Shown: positions 10,998 through 20,283, counted from the stretch's first letter. The stretch is 64,000 bases of DNA from Betaproteobacteria bacterium (GCA_016709965.1 JADJLT010000006.1:372001-436000); one strand, 5' to 3'. A program made the numbers and translations. Notes: a model not told the origin generated them from the letters alone.

Positions 10998-11551
10998 TGC
11001 GAAATTGGCTGCTGGCCTTGCTGGTTTTTGGCGCCGGGCAATGCGTTGCCGATGAAACGGTCCGCGTCTGCTATGGTTATGGCTGTCTGGCTCAGGCGGA
11101 TATCCATTACACCGAAGGGCAGCTCGGGCTGGTGCGCCGAATGTTGTTTGCCGCGGTCGACCCGGAAAATGAGCGAAAAATGATATCCGGGGCGATCGGG
11201 CTTATGTATTCCTGGGCGGGTGAGCAGTCGGATATTCGCAATGATCGTGGCGGCAATTTTGCTGATGGCAGCGTTCCCGGCAAGATGGATTGCATCGATC
11301 ATTCGACCTCAACAACGCGTCTTTTGCAGTTGCTGGAAGCGCGTCGTTACCTGCGCTGGCATCGGGTGCTGGCACGCGAGCCGCGCTATTTTGCCGGCGT
11401 TTTTTTAGCGCATTGGTCGGCGGTGATAGAAGAAAAAACAGACGGCGAAACTGGCCGCTTCGTCGTGGATAGCTGGTTCGTCGATAATGGCCAGCCAGCG
11501 GTGATCTTGCCGCTGGATGAATGGAAGAAAGGGGCTGGGCCCGATGTCTGA
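10997..11551 (+). CDS. Exported protein of unknown function
   Basis: The ATG overlaps the Nudix stop codon. The 184-residue product has a signal peptide (residues 1-18, cleaved near CVADE) and a conserved-looking body: VRVCYGYGCLAQAD, a central GKMDCIDHSTSTTRLL, and a late VVDSWFVDNGQPAVILPLDEW. The paired cysteines and the DCIDHS/DSWF motifs suggest a folded periplasmic domain. I do not recognise an enzyme family. The gene overlaps mnmA by 8 nt. Confidence 0.75.
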   Translation: MRNWLLALLVFGAGQCVADETVRVCYGYGCLAQADIHYTEGQLGLVRRMLFAAVDPENERKMISGAIGLMYSWAGEQSDIRNDRGGNFADGSVPGKMDCIDHSTSTTRLLQLLEARRYLRWHRVLAREPRYFAGVFLAHWSAVIEEKTDGETGRFVVDSWFVDNGQPAVILPLDEWKKGAGPDV

Positions 11552-12641
11552 AAAAACTGTGGTGGTCGGCTTGTCCGGCGGCGTTGACTCCTCTGTGGCA
11601 GCTTTGTTGCTGAAACAACAGGGGTGGAAGGTGATCGGCCTGTTCATGAAGAACTGGGAAGACGACGATACCGAGGAGTACTGCTCGTCGCGCCAGGATC
11701 TGATTGACGTTATGAGCGTCGCCGACCGTATCGGCATTGACGTCGAAGTGGTGAATTTCGCTGCTGAATACCGCGAGCGTGTGTTTGCCGAGTTCCTGCG
11801 TGAGTACGAGGCTGGGCGTACCCCGAATCCGGACATCCTGTGCAATTCGGAAATCAAGTTCAAGGCCTTTCTTGACCACGCCTTGCAACTGGGCGCCGAC
11901 AAGATCGCCACCGGTCACTATGCCGGCGTCCGCGAGTTCAATGGTGAGTATCAGCTGCTAAAGGCGGAGGACGGCACCAAGGACCAGAGCTATTTTCTCT
12001 ATCGGCTGAATCAGGCACAATTATCGAGGACGCTGTTCCCGCTGGCTGACATCTACAAGCGCGAAGTGCGCAAGATCGCCGAAGCCGAAGGCCTGCATGT
12101 GGCCGCCAAGAAGGATTCGACCGGCATCTGTTTCATTGGCGAGCGCCCCTTCAAGGAGTTTCTGGCGCGTTACCTGCCGCCCAAAAAGGGTGAAATCCGT
12201 CGTCTGGATGATGACAAGGTGATGGGCGAGCACGACGGGCTGATGTTCCACACCATGGGCCAGCGCAAGGGGCTGCACATTGGTGGTATCAAGGAAAAAG
12301 GTCAGGCCGGCGGTGGCGATCACGATGCCTGGTTCGTGGTGGGCAAGGATATGGAAAAGAACGTGCTCTATGTCGTTCAGGGGCATGACCATCCTGCGCT
12401 GCTCAAGAGCGATCTGGTGGCTGAGCAGCTGTCCTGGGTCTCGAACCGGGCGCCGCATACGCACTGGGTTTACACCGCCAAGCCGCGTTACCGGACGGCT
12501 GACCAGCCGTGCGAAGTCGAGTCGGTTGACACAGAAGCCTGCAAGATCAATTTCGCCGAAGCGCAATGGGCATTGACGCCGGGGCAGTCGGTGGTGCTTT
12601 ACGAAAGCAGGGTTTGTCTGGGCGGCGGGGTCATCCGGTAG
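11544..12641 (+). CDS. mnmA: tRNA-specific 2-thiouridylase MnmA
   Basis: Makes the 2-thio group of mnm5s2U34 in Lys, Glu and Gln tRNAs, using persulfide sulfur. I start at the ATG in the overlap with the preceding gene, giving the PP-loop opening VVGLSGGVDSSVAALLL at the N-terminus (365 residues). The catalytic cysteines are in NPDILCNSEIKF and STGICFIGERPF. FMKNWEDDDTEEYC and GQRKGLHIGG are also typical. It is the third gene of the nudix-exported protein-mnmA unit. Confidence 0.97.
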   Translation: MSEKTVVVGLSGGVDSSVAALLLKQQGWKVIGLFMKNWEDDDTEEYCSSRQDLIDVMSVADRIGIDVEVVNFAAEYRERVFAEFLREYEAGRTPNPDILCNSEIKFKAFLDHALQLGADKIATGHYAGVREFNGEYQLLKAEDGTKDQSYFLYRLNQAQLSRTLFPLADIYKREVRKIAEAEGLHVAAKKDSTGICFIGERPFKEFLARYLPPKKGEIRRLDDDKVMGEHDGLMFHTMGQRKGLHIGGIKEKGQAGGGDHDAWFVVGKDMEKNVLYVVQGHDHPALLKSDLVAEQLSWVSNRAPHTHWVYTAKPRYRTADQPCEVESVDTEACKINFAEAQWALTPGQSVVLYESRVCLGGGVIR

Positions 12642-12646
12642 GTTAT

Positions 12647-13294
12647 TCAGGCATCCGGTGCGCGCATTTCCGATTGCTCGATGACCGCCTTGAAGGCGTG
12701 GAGCAGGTCAGGGTCGTGCTTGATCCCGCATTCGCTACTCAGGATATCCATGACCTCCTGGTGCAATCGCGCCCTGTGGTATGGCCGTGAGGCGACCATC
12801 GCGTCATAGCTGTCCGTTACCGAAATGATGCGGGAATACAGGGGGATTGCGCTTCCCAGAAGCTTGTCCGGATAGCCGCTTCCATCGAAATGTTCATGGT
12901 GGTGCCGAACGGACCTGGCTACCGTCGGCGTCATCTCACCTTCGATGGCAAGAATGATCCGTTCGCCTATCACTGCATGTTGCTTCATGCAGGCCCATTC
13001 GTCTTGCTCAAAAGCTGCCGGTTTGAGCAAGATCTTGTCCGGAATACCAATTTTTCCAAGGTCGTGAAACCGGGCTGCCAGGGACAACAGTTCAAGTTCA
13101 TGGTCGGATAACCCGATGTGTTGCCCGAGTTCGGCAGAGAGCAACACCACACGGTCCGAGTGAAGGCTGGTGTGTTCATCGCGCTGCCCGAGGGCGACGG
13201 AAAGGGTTCGGGCAATGTCTTGCAGCGGACTGGTTGTGGCGTGGTGTCTCAATGGAAGTTCCTTCAACAGGTGGTGCCAGCCTACAGACCGCAA
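12647..13294 (-). CDS. Stand-alone HD-GYP c-di-GMP phosphodiesterase
   Basis: A 215-residue HD-GYP domain with little else. The metal-binding HD is in ARFHDLGKIGIPD, the second-sphere histidines in HHHEHFDGSGYP and the GYP motif is intact; SVTDSYDAMVASRPYH closes the site. These proteins hydrolyse c-di-GMP to pGpG or GMP. No sensor or receiver domain is attached, so partners must supply input. The start is an uncertain TTG. It is convergent with mnmA, 5 nt from its stop. Confidence 0.88.
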   Translation of the reverse strand: MRSVGWHHLLKELPLRHHATTSPLQDIARTLSVALGQRDEHTSLHSDRVVLLSAELGQHIGLSDHELELLSLAARFHDLGKIGIPDKILLKPAAFEQDEWACMKQHAVIGERIILAIEGEMTPTVARSVRHHHEHFDGSGYPDKLLGSAIPLYSRIISVTDSYDAMVASRPYHRARLHQEVMDILSSECGIKHDPDLLHAFKAVIEQSEMRAPDA

Positions 13295-13337
13295 GATTGC
13301 GCCAAGGTTTCATTGCCGGGGTGAAACTCATGGAGCA

Positions 13338-13360
13338 ATAAAAAGGAGGCCTTTGCCCCC
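13338..13360 (-). terminator. Terminator after the glutathione S-transferase gene
   Basis: On the minus strand GGGGGC, an AAAG loop and GCCTCC form a six-pair stem with one G-U pair, followed by TTTTTATT. It lies 20 nt past the stop of the GST gene. Confidence 0.65.
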
Positions 13361-13382
13361 TTTCAATGCCCGCATGATGTTT

Positions 13383-13991
13383 CTAATCGTGCGGCACGGT
13401 GTCGGCAAACGATTGCCGCAGCATCAGTTTGTCATACAGTTTGCCCAGGTTCGGGTGCGTTTCGTGCCAGTTGATGTCGGCGAATCGGAAAGTGAGATAG
13501 CCGAGGGCGGCACCGGTCGCCAGATCTGCCATGGAAATATGCGTGCCCATGCAGAAGCTCTTTTCGCCCAGCTCTTCGGCCATGAATTCGAGGCTGAGGG
13601 TGACCTTGTTGCGCTGGCGCTGGATCCAGTCCTCGCTGCGCTGATCCGCCGGGCGCTTGTTTTCCAGAAAAGCGGTTGCGGCTGCATCGCAAATGCCGTC
13701 GGCCAGTGCTTCCCAGCGCTTGACTTCGGTGCGCTCGCGATTGGGTGCGGGGAAGAGTTTGTTGTTCGGCGTAACGTTGTCGATGTATTCGACGATAACG
13801 CGAGAGTCGAACAGCGGGGTTTCATCATCGAGAACCAGCACGGGAATCTTGCCGAGCGGATTCTGGCTCGGCACCTTGCTGCCGGCAAGCCATGGAGAGT
13901 CGATGACGAAATCGTATTCGATCTTTTTTTCGGCCAGCACGACGCGTACTTTTCGTACAAACGGGCTGGTATGGGAGCCGATCAGCTTCAT
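13383..13991 (-). CDS. Glutathione S-transferase family protein
   Basis: A 202-residue cytosolic GST. The N-terminal thioredoxin-like domain begins MKLIGSHTSPFVRKVRV and has the glutathione-binding PVLVLDDETPLFDSRVIVEY with the cis-proline. The helical C-terminal domain contains HISMADLATGAALGYL. It resembles the YibF group. I start at the ATG before KLIGSH, since upstream in-frame sequence would run through the likely promoter of this gene. The substrate is unknown. Confidence 0.92.
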   Translation of the reverse strand: MKLIGSHTSPFVRKVRVVLAEKKIEYDFVIDSPWLAGSKVPSQNPLGKIPVLVLDDETPLFDSRVIVEYIDNVTPNNKLFPAPNRERTEVKRWEALADGICDAAATAFLENKRPADQRSEDWIQRQRNKVTLSLEFMAEELGEKSFCMGTHISMADLATGAALGYLTFRFADINWHETHPNLGKLYDKLMLRQSFADTVPHD

Positions 13992-14085
13992 CGCATGCTC
14001 TCTGATTTTGGGAGTTCGATTATAGCGTATGGCGAGTGCTCCGCTGGGCAGGTAAAATTGAGGGCTTACCGAAAAGGATGATTCC

Positions 14086-15453
14086 ATGACCTTCAATCCC
14101 TTGACTGCCCTTTCCCCGCTTGATGGCCGCTACGCCGGCAAAGTTGACGCCCTGCGCGAACATTTTTCCGAGTTCGGCCTGATCAAGGCCCGCCTCAAGG
14201 TGGAAATCGAATGGCTGAAGGCCCTGGCCGCCGAACCGCATTTTTTCGAAATCGCTGCTTTTTCCCCGTCGACCGTGGCAGAGCTCGACGCGCTGGTCGC
14301 CAACTTCAGCGTTGAGCAGGCCGCTGAAGTGAAGGCCGAAGAAGCCGTCACCAACCACGACGTCAAGGCGCTGGAATACTGGATCAAGAAACATACCAAG
14401 GGCAATGCCGAGGTCACTAAGGTCAGCGAGTTCATCCACTTCGCCTGCACCTCAGAAGATATCAATAACCTGTCGCACGCCCTGATGTGCAAGGGGGCAC
14501 GCGAAGCAGGCATGCTGCCGGCGCTCGACAAGGTGATTGACCGTCTGAAGGAACTCGCCCACGTCAATGCCGACGTGCCGATGATGAGCCGCACGCACGG
14601 CCAACCGGCCACGCCGACCACGCTGGGCAAGGAAATGGCCAACGTCGCCTACCGCCTGGAGCGCGCCCGCGTCCGCATCGTCAATGTCGAACTGTTGGGC
14701 AAGATCAACGGTGCAGTCGGCAACTACAACGCTCACCTGGTCGCCTATCCCGGCTACGACTGGGAAGGATTTGCCAAACGCTTCGTCGAGTCGCTTGGCC
14801 TCGTTTTCAACCCCTACACCATTCAGATCGAGCCGCACGATGCACTGGCCGAGCTGTTCGATGCCTTCGCCCGCGCCAACAGCATCCTGATAGACCTCGA
14901 TCGCGACATCTGGGGCTATATCTCCCTTGGTTTCTTCAAGCAGAAGGTCAAGGCGGGCGAAATCGGTTCCTCGACCATGCCACACAAGGTCAATCCGATC
15001 GACTTCGAAAATTCCGAAGGCAACCTCGGCCTGGCCAACGCCGTGCTCAAGCATCTGGCTGAAAAGCTGCCGATTTCCCGCTGGCAGCGTGACCTGACCG
15101 ACTCCACCGTGCTCCGCAACATGGGCGTTGGTCTCGGCTATACGTTGCTGGCCTACGATTCGCTGTTGAAGGGCCTGAGCAAGCTGGAAGTCAACGCCGA
15201 CCTGATGAAAGCCGACCTTGATGCCAACTGGGAACTGCTCGCCGAGCCGATCCAGACCGTGATGCGCCGTTACGCTGTGCCGAACGCCTACGAAAAGCTG
15301 AAGGAGTTGACCCGCGGCACCCGTGTTTCCCGCGACGGCATGCAGGCTTTCGTCTCGACGCTGGAAATCCCAGAAGCCGCAAAGGCTGAGCTGCTCAAGC
15401 TAACGCCTTGGGATTACACCGGCAAGGCTGCTGAACTCGCGAAGCGTATCTGA
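14086..15453 (+). CDS. purB: Adenylosuccinate lyase
   Basis: Fumarase/aspartase-superfamily enzyme catalysing two steps of purine synthesis (SAICAR to AICAR, adenylosuccinate to AMP). The 455-residue length and the opening LTALSPLDGRYAGKV are those of the E. coli-type PurB. The signature loop GSSTMPHKVNPIDFENSEGN carries the catalytic serine. SRTHGQPATPTTLGKE is also intact. The stop overlaps the start of the next gene (TGATG). Confidence 0.97.
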   Translation: MTFNPLTALSPLDGRYAGKVDALREHFSEFGLIKARLKVEIEWLKALAAEPHFFEIAAFSPSTVAELDALVANFSVEQAAEVKAEEAVTNHDVKALEYWIKKHTKGNAEVTKVSEFIHFACTSEDINNLSHALMCKGAREAGMLPALDKVIDRLKELAHVNADVPMMSRTHGQPATPTTLGKEMANVAYRLERARVRIVNVELLGKINGAVGNYNAHLVAYPGYDWEGFAKRFVESLGLVFNPYTIQIEPHDALAELFDAFARANSILIDLDRDIWGYISLGFFKQKVKAGEIGSSTMPHKVNPIDFENSEGNLGLANAVLKHLAEKLPISRWQRDLTDSTVLRNMGVGLGYTLLAYDSLLKGLSKLEVNADLMKADLDANWELLAEPIQTVMRRYAVPNAYEKLKELTRGTRVSRDGMQAFVSTLEIPEAAKAELLKLTPWDYTGKAAELAKRI

Positions 15454-15728
15454 TGCAGTGCTCTAAATGCGGGCTGGAGGTGCCGGCCGATGCGATTTAC
15501 TGCTCGCACTGCACCGGTGATCGTAAAACGACAGATGCTGCCGTGATCAATGGCGGCGTTAAAGGCGGGGCTATCGGGCTGGCCATCGGGCTGGCGCTGG
15601 TGACAGTGCTGCTCGCCAATTACGAACTTGAACGAGGTATCACGGCAATTGCACTGGCGCTGCCAATTGGTACTTTTGCCACCGGCCTGATCATTGGGCT
15701 GGTCAGGGCAAAACGGGAATGGAAATAA
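15453..15728 (+). CDS. Small zinc-ribbon membrane protein
   Basis: The 91 residues start with a zinc ribbon, CSKCGLEVPADAIYCSHC (two CxxC pairs), followed by two glycine-rich transmembrane helices (about 35-56 and 63-84) and a basic end. The gene overlaps purB and is directly followed by the DUF2322 gene, so these three form an operon. Many bacterial zinc-ribbon membrane proteins of this form have no known role. Confidence 0.75.
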   Translation: MQCSKCGLEVPADAIYCSHCTGDRKTTDAAVINGGVKGGAIGLAIGLALVTVLLANYELERGITAIALALPIGTFATGLIIGLVRAKREWK

Positions 15729-16046
15729 ATGTCATTTGCTGAAAATTTGAAAAAGCTGCCCGGTATCTCGCACCTTGCAGCCATCAACCTGCTTGATGCC
15801 GAGGGAAACGTGGTTGCCGCCATCGAAAACAAGGCGGGTAGCCAAGGATCCTTGGCGGTTTACAACCATCTGGCGCAGACCTACGGCTCGATCAATGTCG
15901 AAGCGGCCAAAAAAGGCATGGAAATCTTTGCCGAGCATACTGAGGATGAGCGCGCCAATCCGGGCAAGCACCCAAACATCGCGCGTCTTGTCGCCATCGA
16001 GCAAGGCGCCCCGGCCTTGAGGGTCAAGCACGTTTTTGCCGTCTGA
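15729..16046 (+). CDS. DUF2322 family protein
   Basis: A 105-residue cytoplasmic protein whose pattern matches DUF2322: MSFAENLKKLPGISHLAAIN at the start, then AVYNHLAQTYGSI and EHTEDERANPGKHPNIARL. This is a betaproteobacterial family without known function. It starts right after the stop of the zinc-ribbon gene. Confidence 0.8.
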   Translation: MSFAENLKKLPGISHLAAINLLDAEGNVVAAIENKAGSQGSLAVYNHLAQTYGSINVEAAKKGMEIFAEHTEDERANPGKHPNIARLVAIEQGAPALRVKHVFAV

Positions 16047-16186
16047 TTCCGGTTGTTGAATGAGCGCCGCGCCGGGCGAGCTCTTTGTCATATCGCGCGG
16101 TTATAATTTCATGGAATAAATGTTGGCCGGCAACCGTTTATCCGGCTGCAAGGCATTTTTACCCCTTCCTAGCACGGAGATAACCA

Positions 16187-16666
16187 ATGAAATCCAAACT
16201 CTTGCTCGCCCTGCTGGCAGTTGCCATCGCGGGTACCGCTTCTGCTCAGCTCAAAGTTCATGACGCGATCAAAATTCGCCAGTCCGGCTATACCTTCATG
16301 GCCTGGAACATGGGCGAATTGAAAGGCATGCTGATCGACAATCCTGCGTCTTTCAACAAGGATCAGGCGATTGCGGCTGCCAATCTGATAGCTGCCACTG
16401 CCAATTCAGGCATGGGGGCGCTTTATGTGCCGGGTAGCGACAAGGGCAAGGGCTGGGAGCAAACCCGCGCCAAGCCAGCGCTATTTACTGATAAAGAAGG
16501 TGTCGGCAAGGTGGCCGTGGCTTTCAACAAGGAAGCCAATGAACTGGCCAAAGTTGCCGCTACCGGCGATGCGGCTGCGCTGAAGGTTCAATTCGGCAAG
16601 GTGGGCGAAAGCTGCAAGGCCTGTCACGAGAAATACCGTGAAGAAGAGCATGACCACGAGCATTGA
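16187..16666 (+). CDS. Cytochrome c' (c-556 type)
   Basis: A periplasmic class II c-type cytochrome: signal peptide (residues 1-20), four-helix-bundle sequence and a single heme motif near the C-terminus, SCKACHEKYR (Cys143, Cys146, His147). The tail HDHEH is histidine-rich and could bind metal. Cytochromes c' bind NO and can protect denitrifiers from it, which fits the nitrite reductase cluster 9 kb away, though linkage is not shown. It has its own upstream region with a TATAAT box at 16102-16107 and a shared bidirectional terminator. Confidence 0.92.
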   Translation: MKSKLLLALLAVAIAGTASAQLKVHDAIKIRQSGYTFMAWNMGELKGMLIDNPASFNKDQAIAAANLIAATANSGMGALYVPGSDKGKGWEQTRAKPALFTDKEGVGKVAVAFNKEANELAKVAATGDAAALKVQFGKVGESCKACHEKYREEEHDHEH

Positions 16667-16687
16667 TTGGTAATGCCTGCAAAGAAA

Positions 16688-16711
16688 AATGGCCGCCTTG
16701 GGGCGGCCATT
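16688..16711. terminator. Bidirectional terminator between cytochrome c' and cytochrome b561 genes
   Basis: A perfect 10-bp stem, AATGGCCGCC and GGCGGCCATT around a TTGG loop, is flanked by A and T runs on both sides. It lies between the convergent stops at 16666 and 16717. Confidence 0.88.
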
Positions 16712-16716
16712 TTTTA

Positions 16717-17403
16717 TCACCAGGCGGGGGTTGAAGCCGCTGGTGGCGCCGGAGGTTTTTCTACCCAGGCGCCGGAGGCTGTGTAACTGGCGGCAAGGCC
16801 AATGACCAAGGCGATGACCAAGGCGATCGGACCACCACCACGGGCACTTTCGCCCTTGCTGACTTCCTTGTGGCCGGTGACCATCGGCTTGAGGAGATTG
16901 TCTTTCTTGACGTGTGTGTAATACACGATGGCAGCCACATGCAAGCCGATCAGAACCGCCAGCACATCAAATATCTTGTGGTGCAGGCTCGTCGCGAGGT
17001 TGCCGAGATTGTCGCTAACCATGGCATAAAAGGGGCCAGCAATTCCGGTGTCGTCGTTCTGGGTAAACAATCCGGTGCTGAATTGCAGGGCGACCAGCGC
17101 CAGCAGGCCGAGTACCGACAATGCACCCAGCGGATTGTGGCCTAGCCCTCGCCACTGTCCCGTAAGGTAAGCCTTGATGGCCGCCGGTCCGCGCACGAAA
17201 GTGGCGAAGCGGGCGTAGGTGGACCCGGCAAAACCCCAGGTCAGGCGGAAGGCGATCAGGCCAACGATGAGAATCCCCAGCCGCTCATGCCAGACCAGCC
17301 AGTTGCCACCATTCTCGCCCGTGAAATAGGCACCGGCAACGGCGGCAACCAGCAGCCAGTGGAAAATACGGGTCGGGAGATCCCAGACCAGCACTTTTTT
17401 CAT
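16717..17403 (-). CDS. Cytochrome b561-type membrane protein
   Basis: A 228-residue inner-membrane diheme b-type cytochrome of the Ni/Fe-hydrogenase cytochrome b (b561) family. The opening VLVWDLPTRIFHWLL, then WHERLGILIVGLIAFRLTWG, and a late HHKIFDVLAVLIGLHVAAI supply the heme histidines in four core helices. A fifth hydrophobic helix and a proline-rich end (PPAPPAASTP) follow. The start codon overlaps the secF stop (ATGA), so it belongs to the queA-tgt-yajC-secDF transcript. It could pass quinol electrons to a periplasmic cytochrome such as the convergent cytochrome c', but that is inference. Confidence 0.88.
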   Translation of the reverse strand: MKKVLVWDLPTRIFHWLLVAAVAGAYFTGENGGNWLVWHERLGILIVGLIAFRLTWGFAGSTYARFATFVRGPAAIKAYLTGQWRGLGHNPLGALSVLGLLALVALQFSTGLFTQNDDTGIAGPFYAMVSDNLGNLATSLHHKIFDVLAVLIGLHVAAIVYYTHVKKDNLLKPMVTGHKEVSKGESARGGGPIALVIALVIGLAASYTASGAWVEKPPAPPAASTPAW

Positions 17404-18344
17404 ACGACGGCGCCTTCCTCGTTGGCGCCTTCGATGGTCTTGGCCTTGGTGATGAACTGCTCGCGCGAAACACCCAGCCACATGACCAGCGGGCTGGCGA
17501 CGAGGACGGAGGAGTAGATGCCGAAGCAGATGCCGATGGTCAGCGCCAGGGCGAAGTAATGCAGGGTCTCGCCGCCGAAGATCAGCATGGAGAGGACCAT
17601 CAACTGCGTACTACCGTGGGTGATGATGGTGCGGCTGATCGTGCTGGTAATGGCGTGGTCGAGCACTTGCGGCGTGGTCAGGCCACGGACCTTCTTGAAG
17701 GTTTCGCGGACCCGGTCGAAGACGACGACCGATTCATTGACCGAGTAGCCGAGCACGGCAAGCACGGCAGCCAGCACCGACAGAGAGAATTCCCACTGGA
17801 AGAAGGCGAAGAAGCCGAGAATGATCACCACGTCGTGCAGGTTGGCGATGATGGCCGACACCGAGAAGCGCCATTCGAAGCGGAAAGCCAGGTAGATGAC
17901 GATGCCGATGACGACCAGCAACAGGGCCATGGCACCGTTTTCGGCGAGTTCCCGGCCGACCTGCGGGCCGACAAATTCGACGCGGCGTAATTCGGCGCCG
18001 GGCGCTTCAGCGGCCAGTGAGGTCATGACCGATTCACCAATCTGGTTGGTGTTCTGGTCGCTCTTCAGCGGCAGGCGGATCAGTACATCCTCTGATGTGC
18101 CGAAGTTCTGCACCGAATAATCAGAGAACCCGGCCTTGCCCAGTGCCCCGCGAATCTTTTCAAGATCGGCGGTCTGCGCATAATGGGTTTCGATCAGCGT
18201 GCCGCCGGTGAACTCAACCGACAGGTGCAGCCCCTTGGTGAAAAGAAAAACGACGGCCAGCAGGAAGGTGATGAGCGAGATGACATTGAACTTCAGCGCA
18301 TGGCGCATGAAGGGAATGTCTTTGTGAATGCGGAAAAATTCCAT
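17400..18344 (-). CDS. secF: Protein translocase subunit SecF
   Basis: Inner-membrane RND-type subunit that with SecD and YajC uses the proton gradient to drive late steps of Sec export. The 314 residues have six transmembrane helices, the P1 domain opening FTGGTLIETHY, and the conserved YSVNESVVVFDRVRE and MLIFGGETLHYFALAL segments. It starts 17 nt after the secD stop. Confidence 0.96.
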   Translation of the reverse strand: MEFFRIHKDIPFMRHALKFNVISLITFLLAVVFLFTKGLHLSVEFTGGTLIETHYAQTADLEKIRGALGKAGFSDYSVQNFGTSEDVLIRLPLKSDQNTNQIGESVMTSLAAEAPGAELRRVEFVGPQVGRELAENGAMALLLVVIGIVIYLAFRFEWRFSVSAIIANLHDVVIILGFFAFFQWEFSLSVLAAVLAVLGYSVNESVVVFDRVRETFKKVRGLTTPQVLDHAITSTISRTIITHGSTQLMVLSMLIFGGETLHYFALALTIGICFGIYSSVLVASPLVMWLGVSREQFITKAKTIEGANEEGAVV

Positions 18345-18383
18345 TTTTCGTTTTTTCCTGTTATTTGCCGTTGACCGCAGCAG
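18330..18383 (+). repeat. Possible dispersed-repeat copy at the secD/secF junction
   Basis: GCGGAAAAATTCCATTTTTCG, then TTTTTTCCTG, then nine extra bases TTATTTGCC, then GTTGACCGCAGC. Without the nine bases it matches the intergenic copies closely. The nine bases contain the secD stop codon, and the left arm contains the secF start codon. SecF normally begins MEFFRI in this group, so the left arm may be ordinary coding sequence. Confidence 0.35.
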
Positions 18384-20235
18384 TCGCGGGTTTCCAGAGT
18401 TGGCCGATGGCCACCTTGGTCAGCTTCTTCTGGCGACCGTAGATCAGGTTCACTAGGCCGCGCGACACGACGACCGATGAGAAGATAGAGGTCAGAATGC
18501 CCAAGCAATGAACCACGGCAAAGCCGCGGATCGGGCCGGAACCAAAGATGAGCAGTGCGAGGCCGGCGATCAGGGTCGTGATGTTCGAATCGAGAATAGT
18601 CCCGAAAGCACGTTCATAACCTTCGGAAATCGCCCCTTGCGGCGGCATGCCATTACGCAACTCTTCGCGAATACGTTCGTTGATCAGCACGTTGGCGTCG
18701 ATCGCCATGCCCAGGGTCAGCGCGATAGCGGCGATGCCGGGCAGGGTCAGCGTAGCCTGCAGCAACGACAGGATGGCGACCAGGAACAACAGGTTGGAAG
18801 CGAGCGCGATAACCGAAACGACACCGAACATCTGGTAGTAGAGGATCATGAACACGGCGATCGCGGCAAAACCCCACATCGTCGAGTGGAAGCCCTTCTT
18901 GATGTTTTCAGCGCCGAGCGACGGGCCGATGGTCCGTTCCTCGATGATGTCCATCGGTGCGGCGAGCGAACCGGCGCGCAGCAGCAGGGCGGTATCGTTG
19001 GCTTCGGTGGTGCTCATGCGGCCGGAAATCTGCACGCGGCCACCGCCGATTTCAGCGCGGATAACCGGTGCGGTGACGACTTCGCCTTTGCCCTTTTCGA
19101 TGAGCAAGATGGCCATGCGCTTGTTGACGTTTTCGCGCGTGACGTCCTTGAAGATGCGGGCGCCTGCCGAGTCGAGCGTCAAATGGACAGCCGCTTCATT
19201 GGTCTGGTGATCGAAGCCGGGCTGGGCGTCGGTCAGACGGTCGCCGGTCAGTACGACTTGCTTCTTGACCAGCAGCGGCTGGCCGCCGCGTTCGGTGTAA
19301 ACCTCTGTGCCATAGGGTGGGTTGCCGGCCAGTGCGGCTTCCAGCGCCCCTGGCGAGTCATCCACCATGCGAATTTCAAGGGTGGCGGTACGGCCCAGAA
19401 TGTCCTTGGCCTTGGCGGTGTCCTGCACGCCGGGCAGCTGGACGACGATGCGATCGATGCCCTGCTGCTGGATAACCGGCTCGGCAACGCCGAGTTCGTT
19501 GATCCGGTTGTGCAGCGTGTTGATGTTCTGCTTTAGCGCGAATTCGCCGAGCTTTTTCTGGGCTTCAGGCTTCAGCGTGGCAACCAGCTTTGGCTCGCTG
19601 GTATCGCCCTGTTCGCTGAGCAGCAGGTCCGGCTGGCTGTCGCTAATGGCGAAACGAGCCTTGTCGCGGGTTTCAATATCGCGGAACTTGACGACGATAC
19701 GGTCGCCTTCGCGGTTCACACCGCTGTGGCGCAGATTCTTGTCGCGCATCACGGTGCGCAGATCGGCGGCGGTCGAGTCGAGCTTCTTGGTCAGAGCACC
19801 CTTCATGTCGACTTGCAGCAGGAAGTGAACGCCGCCGCGCAGGTCGAGGCCGAGGTACATCGGCAGAGCATGCAGCGAAGTCAGCCATTGCGGCGAGGCC
19901 GTCAGCAGATTCAGTGCGATGACGTATTGCGGATCGGCGGGGTCCGGATTGAACGCCTTTTCGAGGACGTCCTTGGCCTTCAATTGGGTGTCGGTGTCCT
20001 TCAGGCGGGTCTTCACGCCGTTGGTATCGAGCTGGATACCTTCGTTCGTGATGCCGGCGGCTTTCAGGGCTTCTTCGACACGCGCCAGGGCTTTGGCGTC
20101 GACCTTGATGGTGACCTTGGCGCTGGAAACCTGCACGGCCGGTGATTCACCGAAGAAGTTGGGCAAGGTATAAACGAAGCCGAGCAACAGCGCGATGGCA
20201 ACGGTGATGTACTTCCAGAGTGGGTAGCGATTCAT
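18361..20235 (-). CDS. secD: Protein translocase subunit SecD
   Basis: Partner of SecF in the inner membrane. I use the ATG giving MNRYPLWKYITVAIALLLGF, the typical amphipathic start and first helix (624 residues). The family motifs LGLDLRGGVHFLLQVD, GIDRIVVQLPGVQD, ISGRMSTTEANDTALLLRAG and the transmembrane MAIDANVLINERIREE with its proton-relay aspartate are intact. The last residues, ATAAVNGK, fall in a possible copy of the dispersed repeat. Confidence 0.97.
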   Translation of the reverse strand: MNRYPLWKYITVAIALLLGFVYTLPNFFGESPAVQVSSAKVTIKVDAKALARVEEALKAAGITNEGIQLDTNGVKTRLKDTDTQLKAKDVLEKAFNPDPADPQYVIALNLLTASPQWLTSLHALPMYLGLDLRGGVHFLLQVDMKGALTKKLDSTAADLRTVMRDKNLRHSGVNREGDRIVVKFRDIETRDKARFAISDSQPDLLLSEQGDTSEPKLVATLKPEAQKKLGEFALKQNINTLHNRINELGVAEPVIQQQGIDRIVVQLPGVQDTAKAKDILGRTATLEIRMVDDSPGALEAALAGNPPYGTEVYTERGGQPLLVKKQVVLTGDRLTDAQPGFDHQTNEAAVHLTLDSAGARIFKDVTRENVNKRMAILLIEKGKGEVVTAPVIRAEIGGGRVQISGRMSTTEANDTALLLRAGSLAAPMDIIEERTIGPSLGAENIKKGFHSTMWGFAAIAVFMILYYQMFGVVSVIALASNLLFLVAILSLLQATLTLPGIAAIALTLGMAIDANVLINERIREELRNGMPPQGAISEGYERAFGTILDSNITTLIAGLALLIFGSGPIRGFAVVHCLGILTSIFSSVVVSRGLVNLIYGRQKKLTKVAIGQLWKPATAAVNGK

Positions 20236-20283
20236 AGCGGCTTCAAAGCGACAAAGGCGGCACAAAGCCGCCTTTTGGGATGA

